From Bradyrhizobium sp. MOS003 (GTDB lineage Bacteria > Pseudomonadota > Alphaproteobacteria > Rhizobiales > Xanthobacteraceae): a stretch of DNA of 64,000 nt. The stretch is from the NCBI RefSeq assembly GCF_003020125.1, contig NZ_PYFW01000004.1, forward strand, positions 620,001 through 684,000, in the 5' to 3' direction. The notes under the pieces were generated by a model. The model was given only the letters and a program-made list of their open reading frames with translations. It had not been told where the DNA came from and ran no database searches. Below are positions 57,035 through 64,000 of this stretch, one piece after another (within the stretch, counting starts at the first letter, position 1; each line of letters opens with the position of its first letter). The position numbers were made by a program, and so were the translations under genes.

Positions 57035-59523
57035 TGACTGCCGTCCGTCGAGGACCCGTGTCTGGTTTGACGCGCCGCATCGTGATGCGCGCGAACGGGT
57101 TCGGTTTGGCTCTTCGCAGGCTCGTGCTGGCCGGCGCCGCCGTCGCATCGCTCGGCGCGCTGATCGATGTTGCCGCCGTGGCCCCTGCCTCGGCCCAGAG
57201 CTTCACCTACAATCCGCTGCCGCCCCGCCCGAAGCCGCCGAAGGCCGCCAACGACAACCAGATGCTGGTTCAGGCGACCGAGGTCGACTACGACTACAAC
57301 AATTCGCGCGTCTCCGCGGTCGGTAACGTCCAGCTGTTCTACAACGGCACCAGCGTCGAGGCCGACAAGGTCATCTACGACCAGAAGACCAAGCGGCTGC
57401 ATGCCGAAGGCAACATCCGCATGACGGATGCCGACGGCAAGATCACCTATGCCGAGATACTGGATCTGTCCGACGATTACCGCGACGGTTTCGTCGATTC
57501 GCTGCGCGTGGATACCGCCGACCAGACCCGCATGGCCGCGAGCCGCTCCGACCGCTCCGACGGCAATTACACCGTGTTCGAGAACGGCGTCTACACGGCC
57601 TGCGCGCCGTGCAAGGACGATCCGAAGAAGCCGCCGCTTTGGCAGGTCAAGGGTGCGCGCATCATCCACGACCAGCAGGAGAAGATGCTGTATTTCGAAA
57701 CAGCGTCGCTCGAATTCTTCGGCGTGCCGATCGCCTACATGCCCTATTTCTCGACGCCCGACCCGACCGTGAAGCGCAAGAGCGGCTTCCTGATGCCAGG
57801 CTATTTCCCGGGCACGACGAACACGGGATTCGGCGCCGAGGTTCCATATTATTGGGCGATCGCGCCCGACATGGACGCAACCTTCACCCCCCGCTTCATG
57901 TCGCGGCAGGGCGTGCTGTTTCAGGGTGAATTCCGCCAGCGCCTGATCGACGGCGCCTACCAGATTCGCGCCTATGGCATCGACCAGCTCGATCCCGGCG
58001 CGTTTTCCGGTCAACCCGGCGACAAGCAGTTCCGCGGCGCCGTCGACACCAAGGGTCAGTTCGCGCTGAACGACAAATGGGTCTGGGGTTGGGACGGCGT
58101 CCTGATGTCCGACTACTATTTCTTCTCGGACTACCGGCTCTACCAGTACCGCGACCCGCTCGGCTCGTTCCTGCTGCTGCCGACGGAAGCGCTGTCGCAG
58201 CTCTATCTGACCGGCGTCGGCAACCGCAGCTTCTTCGACGCGCGCACGATGTACTGGCTGAGCTATTCGGGTAACCAGAGCCAGGTGCCGATCGTCTATC
58301 CGGTGATCGACTATGCCAACGTGCTCAACTATCCGGTGTTCGGCGGCGAGTTCAGCTACAAGACCAATTTCGTGAACCTGTCGCGTGACCAGGCGGTGTT
58401 CGATCCGATCACGACGGTCGCCAACACCAGCAGCCTGTGCACGACGGCGTCGGCCGATCCGCTGGCCCGCACGCCGTCGCAGTGTCTGCTGCGCGGCTTC
58501 CCCGGCACCTACACCCGCCTCACGGCCGAAGCGCAGTGGCGCAAATCCTTCACCGATCCGCTCGGCCAGATCTGGACGCCGTTCGCCAGCCTGCGCGCCG
58601 ACGCGATCAACTCCTCGGTCTCGAACCAGCCGGGCGTGTCGAACTATCTTCCCGTCGGCGACACCCAGGCGTTCCGCCTGATGCCGACCGTGGGTTTGGA
58701 ATACCGCTATCCCTTCATCAACGTTCAACCCTGGGGTTCGACCACCATCGAGCCGATCGCACAGATCATCATCCGGCCGAACGAGACCAATGCCGGCAAG
58801 CTCCCGAACGAAGACGCCCAGAGCATGGTGTTCGACGCCTCGAACCTGTTCAGCGTCGACAAGTTCTCCGGCTACGACCGCGTTGAGGGCGGCGGCCGCG
58901 CCAATGTCGGCGTGCAGTCCACCACGCAGTTCGACAAGGGCGGCGCCGTCAAGGTGCTGTTCGGCCAGTCCTACCAGCTGTTCGGCATGAACTCCTTCGC
59001 GGTCCAGGACTCCATCAATACCGGCCTCGATTCCGGCCTGGACAAGCCGCGCTCCGATTACGTCGCAAGCGCCAGCTACTCGCCCAACAGCACCTATACG
59101 TTCAGCGTCCGCTCCCGCATGGACGAGCAGACCTGGAACGTGCAGCGCTTCGAGGCGGAAGGCCGCGCCAACTTCAATCGCTGGGCGGTTAGCGTGATGT
59201 ACGGCAATTACGCGCCGCAGCCGGAACTCGGCTATCTGACCCGCCGCGAGGGCATCCTGACTTCGGGCTCGCTGAAGGTCGCGACCAACTGGGTGGTGTC
59301 GGGCTCGGCGCGGTGGGACCTCGAAGCGAACAAGATCAACCAGTATGTGCTCGGTGCCGGCTATGTCGACGATTGCTTCGTGCTGGCGGCGAACTACGTT
59401 ACTTCGTATAGCTATTCGGCGGGCACCGCGCCGCCCGTGCTGAGCCATGCGTTCATGTTCCAGATCGGCCTGCGCACGCTGGCGACCTCGTCGACGACCA
59501 GCAGTTCCGCCGGCCTCCAGTGA
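57034..59523 (+). CDS. lptD: LPS-assembly outer-membrane protein LptD
   Basis: 829 aa from GTG 57034. Signal peptide (LRRLVLAGAAVASLGALIDV), then the periplasmic OstA/LptA-like beta-jellyroll (MLVQATEVDYDYNNSRVSA, NVQLFYNGTSVEADKVIYD) and a large beta-barrel. It inserts LPS into the outer leaflet with LptE. Cysteines occur in CAPC and later single positions (LC, QC, DC), which could make the disulfides LptD needs. No lptE is adjacent. Confidence 0.95.
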   Translation: MTAVRRGPVSGLTRRIVMRANGFGLALRRLVLAGAAVASLGALIDVAAVAPASAQSFTYNPLPPRPKPPKAANDNQMLVQATEVDYDYNNSRVSAVGNVQLFYNGTSVEADKVIYDQKTKRLHAEGNIRMTDADGKITYAEILDLSDDYRDGFVDSLRVDTADQTRMAASRSDRSDGNYTVFENGVYTACAPCKDDPKKPPLWQVKGARIIHDQQEKMLYFETASLEFFGVPIAYMPYFSTPDPTVKRKSGFLMPGYFPGTTNTGFGAEVPYYWAIAPDMDATFTPRFMSRQGVLFQGEFRQRLIDGAYQIRAYGIDQLDPGAFSGQPGDKQFRGAVDTKGQFALNDKWVWGWDGVLMSDYYFFSDYRLYQYRDPLGSFLLLPTEALSQLYLTGVGNRSFFDARTMYWLSYSGNQSQVPIVYPVIDYANVLNYPVFGGEFSYKTNFVNLSRDQAVFDPITTVANTSSLCTTASADPLARTPSQCLLRGFPGTYTRLTAEAQWRKSFTDPLGQIWTPFASLRADAINSSVSNQPGVSNYLPVGDTQAFRLMPTVGLEYRYPFINVQPWGSTTIEPIAQIIIRPNETNAGKLPNEDAQSMVFDASNLFSVDKFSGYDRVEGGGRANVGVQSTTQFDKGGAVKVLFGQSYQLFGMNSFAVQDSINTGLDSGLDKPRSDYVASASYSPNSTYTFSVRSRMDEQTWNVQRFEAEGRANFNRWAVSVMYGNYAPQPELGYLTRREGILTSGSLKVATNWVVSGSARWDLEANKINQYVLGAGYVDDCFVLAANYVTSYSYSAGTAPPVLSHAFMFQIGLRTLATSSTTSSSAGLQ

Positions 59524-59574
59524 ACGGTTTGAAGTGCCGGCGCGTTGCCCCATCACAGGCTCGACGCGGCTGAC

Positions 59575-60525
59575 ATGCGAGCGACAATCATGACGACCCC
59601 ATTGCCTATCTTCCGCCTCCTCCTCGCCATCGCTGCCGGACTGATCCTGACCGGACTGCCCTCGCCGTCGCGCGCACAGAACATCGTCGTGATGGTCAAC
59701 GGCGACCCGATCACCGATTTCGACATCGAGCAGCGCTCCAAGCTCGACCAGCTGACGACGCAGAAGACCCCGTCCCGGCAGGAGGTCATCAACGAGCTGA
59801 TCGACGACAAGGTGAAGATGAAGGAGGGCAAGAAGTACGGCGTCGACCCCGGTGTCTCCGACGTCAACCAGTCCTACGAGGGCATGGCGCAGCGCATGCG
59901 CATCACACCGGACCAGCTCACCAAGTCGCTCGAAACCAAAGGCGTCCGCCCCGAAACCCTGAAGGGCCGCATGAAGGCCGAGATGGTCTGGACCAGCCTG
60001 GTGCGCGGCCGCTTCAAGGAGAAGCTGCTCGTCGGCGAGCGCGACGTCGCGCAGGCCGTGCAGGCCCAGACCGGCGACAAGCTCCAGATCGAGGGCACCG
60101 AATACAAGATGCAGCCGATCGTGCTGATCGTGCCGCGCGGCTCGTCCGCGGGATTCCTGGAGACGCGCAAGAAGGAAGCCGAGAACTATCGTGCCCGCGT
60201 CGGAAGCTGCGAGGAAGCCAACTCGCTGTTCCGCTCGACGCCGAACGCCACCATCCGCGACAGCGTCACCAAGACCACCGCGGAGTTGCCGGAGGCGCTG
60301 CGCAAGGTGCTCGACGACACCCCGATCGGCCATTTGACCGCGCCCGAGATGACCAAGAACGGCATCGAGATGGTGGTGCTGTGCTCGCGCAAGCCGACCA
60401 TGATCGACACGCCGAAGAAGCGCGAGGTCCGCGAGAAGATGTATCAGGAGAAGTACGAGAAGACCCAGAAGGCCTATCTCGACGAGCTCCGCAAGGCGGC
60501 GATGATCGAATATCGCAACCGCTGA
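59575..60525 (+). CDS. SurA-like periplasmic chaperone
   Basis: 316 aa from ATG 59575 (59590 is an alternative). Signal peptide LLLAIAAGLILTGLPSPSRA. SurA N-terminal chaperone domain (NIVVMVNGDPITDFDIEQRS, EVINELIDDKVKMKEG, about 30-170), then one parvulin-like module (about 180-285) that is diverged: the usual GGDLG and Phe pocket are not visible, so isomerase activity is doubtful. Much shorter than E. coli SurA (428 aa, two parvulin domains). TGATG overlap with pdxA. Confidence 0.85.
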   Translation: MRATIMTTPLPIFRLLLAIAAGLILTGLPSPSRAQNIVVMVNGDPITDFDIEQRSKLDQLTTQKTPSRQEVINELIDDKVKMKEGKKYGVDPGVSDVNQSYEGMAQRMRITPDQLTKSLETKGVRPETLKGRMKAEMVWTSLVRGRFKEKLLVGERDVAQAVQAQTGDKLQIEGTEYKMQPIVLIVPRGSSAGFLETRKKEAENYRARVGSCEEANSLFRSTPNATIRDSVTKTTAELPEALRKVLDDTPIGHLTAPEMTKNGIEMVVLCSRKPTMIDTPKKREVREKMYQEKYEKTQKAYLDELRKAAMIEYRNR

Positions 60526-61544
60526 TGGCCAACCGCGCAGCCAAACCGCTTCCCCTTGCCCTGACCTTGGGAGAGCCCGCCGGCATCGGCCCCGACATCA
60601 CGATCGCAGCCTGGCTCCGGCGCCGTGAACTGAACTTGCCGGCCTTCTATCTGCTCGGCGACGAGGCATTGATCGCGCGGCGCGCCCGAGCGATCGGTGC
60701 CGACATCAAGATTGCCGCCGCGACGCCCGGCGAAGCCGCTTCCGCCTTCGCTGATGCCCTTCCCGTGGTCGCCACCGGCGAGCCCGCGACCGCCGAGCCC
60801 GGCAAGCCCGACGCATCGAGCGCACCTGCCGCGCTCGCCTCGATCCGGCAGGCCGTCACCGATGTCCGCGAGGGCCGCGCCGGCGCCGTCGTCACCAATC
60901 CGATCGCCAAGAGCGTGCTCTATCGCGCCGGCTTCCGCCATCCCGGCCACACCGAATTCCTCGCCGAGCTCGCCGCGGAAGACGGCCGGGTGCCGCAGCC
61001 GGTGATGATGCTGTGGTCGCCGCGGCTCGCCGTAGTGCCCGTGACCATCCACGTCTCGATCCGCGATGCGCTGACAGAGCTCACCAGCGCGCTGATCGTC
61101 TCGACCGTGCGCATCGTCGCAGCCGAGCTGACATCGCGCTTCGGCATCGCGCAGCCGCGCATCGCGGTCTCCGGTCTCAATCCGCATGCCGGCGAGGATG
61201 GCTCGCTCGGTCACGAGGAGCAGACCATCATCGCTCCCGCGCTCAAGACATTGCGCAGCGAGGGCATCGAGACCAGGGGCCCGCTGCCCGCCGACACCAT
61301 GTTCCACGAGGCCGCGCGCAGCACCTATGACTGCGCGATCTGCATGTATCACGACCAGGCGCTGATCCCGATCAAGACCGTCGCCTTCGACGACGCCGTC
61401 AACGTCACGCTCGGCCTGCCCTTCATCCGCACCTCGCCCGATCACGGCACCGCCTTCGATATCGCCGGCACCGGCAAGGCCAATCCGGCCAGCCTGATCG
61501 CGGCCTTGCGGCTGGCCAGCCGCATGGCGGCTTCGCAAAGCTGA
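60525..61544 (+). CDS. pdxA: 4-hydroxythreonine-4-phosphate dehydrogenase
   Basis: 339 aa from ATG 60525. PdxA oxidises 4-phosphohydroxy-L-threonine in PLP synthesis. Motifs: [22 protein letters not shown] (metal His), [14 protein letters not shown] and [21 protein letters not shown] (metal His), then [13 protein letters not shown]. Overlaps surA-like and rsmA starts by one base each. The surA-pdxA-rsmA order is conserved widely in proteobacteria. Confidence 0.97.
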   Translation: MANRAAKPLPLALTLGEPAGIGPDITIAAWLRRRELNLPAFYLLGDEALIARRARAIGADIKIAAATPGEAASAFADALPVVATGEPATAEPGKPDASSAPAALASIRQAVTDVREGRAGAVVTNPIAKSVLYRAGFRHPGHTEFLAELAAEDGRVPQPVMMLWSPRLAVVPVTIHVSIRDALTELTSALIVSTVRIVAAELTSRFGIAQPRIAVSGLNPHAGEDGSLGHEEQTIIAPALKTLRSEGIETRGPLPADTMFHEAARSTYDCAICMYHDQALIPIKTVAFDDAVNVTLGLPFIRTSPDHGTAFDIAGTGKANPASLIAALRLASRMAASQS

Positions 61545-62401
61545 TGAGCGCGATCGACGACCTCCCGCCGCTACGCGAGGTCATTCGCCAGCACGCGCTG
61601 TCGGCGCGTAAATCGCTCGGCCAGAACTTTCTGCTCGACCTCAATCTCACTGCCCGCATCGCGCGCGCAGCAGCCCCGCTCGAAGACTCCACGATCGTCG
61701 AGATCGGCCCGGGCCCGGGCGGGCTGACCCGTGCGCTGCTCGCGCTCGGAGCGCGGCGCGTCATCGCCATCGAGCATGACGAGCGCGCGATCCCGGCCCT
61801 GCAGGATATTTCCGCGCGCTACCCTGGCAGGCTCGAAATCGTGCATGGCGATGCCATGACCTTCGATCCCCGCCCGCTGATCGATGGCGAACGCGCGAAG
61901 ATCGTGGCCAACCTGCCCTACAACATCGCGACCCAGCTCCTGATCGGCTGGCTCACCACCGACCCCTGGCCGCCCTGGTACGACCTGATGGTGTTGATGT
62001 TCCAGCGCGAGGTCGGCGAGCGCATCGTCGCGCGCGAGGACGAGGAGGCCTATGGCCGGCTCGGCGTGCTCGCGAACTGGCGCTGCGAGACCAAGATCCT
62101 GTTCGACATTGCGCCGTCCGCCTTCGTGCCGCCGCCGAAAGTCACGTCTTCCGTCGTGCGCCTGGTGCCGCGCGCTGAGCCGCTTGCCTGCGATCGCAAG
62201 CTGCTCGAGCAGGTCGCAGCCTCCGCCTTCGGCCAGCGCCGCAAGATGCTGCGCCAAAGCCTGAAATCGCTCGGCGTCGATCCGGCGCGGCTGGCGCAAG
62301 CGGCCGGCGTCGATGCGACGCGGCGCGCCGAGACCATTCCCATTTCCGGCTTTGTTGCCATGGCCCGTGAATTGGCCAATATACGAACCGAAGAAGCATG
62401 A
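61544..62401 (+). CDS. rsmA: 16S rRNA adenine dimethyltransferase RsmA (KsgA)
   Basis: 285 aa. SAM-dependent dimethylation of two adjacent adenines near the 3' end of 16S rRNA, late in 30S assembly. Motifs: [22 protein letters not shown] (SAM), [21 protein letters not shown] (catalytic NLPY), and the C-terminal helical domain. Its stop lies in a palindromic repeat. Confidence 0.97.
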   Translation: MSAIDDLPPLREVIRQHALSARKSLGQNFLLDLNLTARIARAAAPLEDSTIVEIGPGPGGLTRALLALGARRVIAIEHDERAIPALQDISARYPGRLEIVHGDAMTFDPRPLIDGERAKIVANLPYNIATQLLIGWLTTDPWPPWYDLMVLMFQREVGERIVAREDEEAYGRLGVLANWRCETKILFDIAPSAFVPPPKVTSSVVRLVPRAEPLACDRKLLEQVAASAFGQRRKMLRQSLKSLGVDPARLAQAAGVDATRRAETIPISGFVAMARELANIRTEEA

Positions 62402-62441
62402 TCCGGAAAAGTGTGAAGCGGTTTTCCGAAGCAGATCATGC
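62396..62441. repeat. Rhizobiales-type palindromic repeat over the rsmA stop
   Basis: GCATGATCCGGAAAA at 62396-62410 and GTTTTCCGAAGCAGATCATGC at 62421-62441 form an imperfect palindrome around GTGTGAAGCG. The GATCCGGAAAAGTGTGAAGCGG core is a very common intergenic repeat in Rhizobiales. Unusually, the left arm encodes the last codon and stop of rsmA. Confidence 0.72.
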
Positions 62442-62496
62442 TCGAGCAATCGGCTGAAGCGCCTGGCGCTTTAGCGATAATTTCGGAGGAAGAAAT

Positions 62497-63555
62497 ATGG
62501 CGCTGATGCGCAGGCAATCCCTGGTCAAGTTCGATGCGCCCTTGTGCGAGACCATCGTCGACACGCCGAAGCCGAAAGGCGCTGAGGTGCTGGTGCGCAT
62601 CGAGCGCTGCGGCCTCTGCCATTCCGACCTGCACATCCAGGACGGCTACGCCGATCTCGGCGGCGGCAAGAAGCTCGACACCACGCGCGGCATGACGCTG
62701 CCTTTCACGCTCGGCCACGAGATCGCCGGCGTCGTCGACGAAGTCGGCCCGGACGTTCCGGCCGGCCTCGTCGGCACCAAGAAAGCCGTCTTCCCCTGGA
62801 TCGGCTGCGGCCAGTGCCGCGACTGCGCCAATGGCGACGAGAATCTCTGCGTCAAGCAGCGCTTCCTCGGCGTCTCCATCGACGGCGGCTTCGCCACCCA
62901 TGTGCTGGTGCCCGACGCGAAATATCTGCTCGACTACGATCCCCTGCCCGTCAACCAGGCCGCGACCCTGATGTGCTCCGGCGTCACCGCCTATGGCGCG
63001 CTCAAGCGCCTGGTCGATCGGCCCCGCCAGCGCAACCTCCTGCTGATCGGCCTCGGCGGGGTCGGCATGATGGGCCTGTCGTTTGCGCAGGCGATGTTCA
63101 AGCAGCCGATCACGGTCGCCGACCTCTCGCCGGCCGCGCGCGACACCGCGCTGAACAACGGCGCCGCGGTCGCCTACGACCCGTCCGAGCCCGACGTGAT
63201 CAAGCGCATCCTGAAGGAGACCGAAGGCGGCTTCGACGAGATCGTCGATTTCGCCGGCAACGAGAAGTCGATGGCGTTTGCGGTCGCGGTGGCCGCGCGC
63301 GGCGGCAAGATCGTGGTCTCCGGCCTGATGGGCGGCCAGTTCACGCTGCCGATGGTGCAATGGGTCTACAAGCGCATGACCATCGAAGGCTTCATGGTCG
63401 GCACGCTCGCCGAGGCCCAGGAGCTGATGGCGCTGGCACGCGCCGGCAAGATCAAGCCGACGCCGATGCGCGAAGAGCCGATGGGCGACGTCCAGAAATG
63501 GATCGACGAGCTTCGTGCTGGCAAGGTCGTCGGCCGAATCGTGCTGAAGAACTGA
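62497..63555 (+). CDS. Zinc-dependent alcohol dehydrogenase
   Basis: 352 aa, MDR family. Catalytic zinc: CGLCHSDLHI (Cys38 region), GHEIAGVV (His/Glu); structural zinc with four Cys in CGQCRDCANGDENLC. NAD(P) motif LLLIGLGGVGMMGLSF. Short-chain alcohol or aldehyde oxidoreductase; substrate not evident. GGAGGAAG precedes ATG 62497. Confidence 0.94.
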   Translation: MALMRRQSLVKFDAPLCETIVDTPKPKGAEVLVRIERCGLCHSDLHIQDGYADLGGGKKLDTTRGMTLPFTLGHEIAGVVDEVGPDVPAGLVGTKKAVFPWIGCGQCRDCANGDENLCVKQRFLGVSIDGGFATHVLVPDAKYLLDYDPLPVNQAATLMCSGVTAYGALKRLVDRPRQRNLLLIGLGGVGMMGLSFAQAMFKQPITVADLSPAARDTALNNGAAVAYDPSEPDVIKRILKETEGGFDEIVDFAGNEKSMAFAVAVAARGGKIVVSGLMGGQFTLPMVQWVYKRMTIEGFMVGTLAEAQELMALARAGKIKPTPMREEPMGDVQKWIDELRAGKVVGRIVLKN

Positions 63556-63631
63556 CGATCGCTTCGCGCGGGCCCGACGCAAGTTGGGCCCGCGTGACGG
63601 AACGCCTGCGGCCTCGCCGCGTTGGCTGCGC

Positions 63632-63868
63632 ATGACCATTCGCTGCACCGTCGAAAGCGCATTCTTCATCGCCTGGAGCTGCCTGGAGCAGAGCGGCGAG
63701 CTCGGCCCGCCCGACGAGAGCGCCAACGTCCTTCTCGACGCCATCGAAGCCCAGCTCAAGACCGGCGAACGCCGCCAGCTGATGCTCGCCAACAAGGCGA
63801 TCGACGCCTATCGCGCGCACGCGGCGCTGCACCGAGCCTCGTGGAATCGCGAAGCACGCGCCGGCTGA
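63632..63868 (+). CDS. 78-aa hypothetical protein
   Basis: From ATG 63632; a frame back to 63584 lacks support. Two helical segments: VESAFFIAWSCLEQSGELGP and ANVLLDAIEAQLKTGERRQL then LMLANKAIDAYRAHAA. I recall short rhizobial proteins with this GERR-L-LaNkAI pattern. No function known. The last about 130 bases of the window hold nothing supported. Confidence 0.6.
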   Translation: MTIRCTVESAFFIAWSCLEQSGELGPPDESANVLLDAIEAQLKTGERRQLMLANKAIDAYRAHAALHRASWNREARAG

Positions 63869-64000
63869 TCCATCATCGCCGCCCTCCGGCCCAACTAACG
63901 GAATTCCGCAAGGCCCGCGCGAAGGCCCGCATGCCAACTTCTCGACCGTTGACGCGCGCTTGTGTGCACTTTGGAACCGTCGGTTCCGCCACGGAAACGT

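Overview
The window is about 64 kb of high-GC alphaproteobacterial chromosome. Protein sequences, gene order and the families of short palindromic intergenic repeats fit Bradyrhizobium or a close relative in the Nitrobacteraceae. This is inferred from recognition of the proteins and repeats, not from a database search. Coding density is high. I found no rRNA, complete tRNA, intact insertion sequence, phage or CRISPR array.

Layout. 1-11 kb: an edge-truncated alpha/beta hydrolase, an M20 deacylase, a divergent MocR regulator/flavin-binding pair, three small secreted proteins (one only 54 aa), CreA, an L,D-transpeptidase, a secreted glutathione peroxidase, a polysaccharide deacetylase followed by a DHFR-like protein, and a DoxX membrane protein. 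11-19 kb: malic enzyme (malic plus phosphotransacetylase domains), a large membrane-anchored unknown, aspS and selO. 19-23.5 kb: an operon of a GpdQ-like phosphodiesterase, two ABC permeases and a solute-binding protein, with no ATPase gene. 23.5-31 kb: a 36-aa membrane peptide, rnd, a class III aminotransferase, a LysR gene divergent from two GNAT-like genes and an isochorismatase-fold protein that has lost catalytic residues, and an autotransporter-type outer-membrane protein.

31-38.7 kb is housekeeping: a cold-shock gene with a clear terminator, purN/purM, a CDP-alcohol phosphatidyltransferase coupled to the DnaA-related hdaA, then ppk and ppx. 38.7-46.7 kb looks like one metal or redox-stress module. 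A PepSY protein, response regulator and histidine kinase are transcribed one way. A second PepSY protein, a cytochrome b561, an RND efflux pair and a DUF3240 protein are transcribed the other way. CTGACG repeats with an 11-bp period lie in the shared promoter. 46.7-54.4 kb holds a TerC protein, ndk, small proteins, an ABC-F ATPase, a decayed ABC substrate-binding pseudogene, a lipoprotein, holC and pepA. 54.8-62.4 kb is a tightly overlapped envelope operon, lptF-lptG-lptD-surA-like-pdxA-rsmA, followed by a zinc alcohol dehydrogenase and a small unknown.

The parts most worth following up are the LysR/GNAT/GNAT/pseudo-isochorismatase cluster (26.6-29.8 kb), the divergent PepSY-controlled efflux module with its repeat operator, the ATPase-less GpdQ-like transporter operon, and several small proteins below usual annotation length limits (4646-4810, 23552-23662, 48847-49020). 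Start codons were chosen from Shine-Dalgarno spacing, overlap with the upstream gene, signal peptides and codon use. Alternatives are given where the choice is open.
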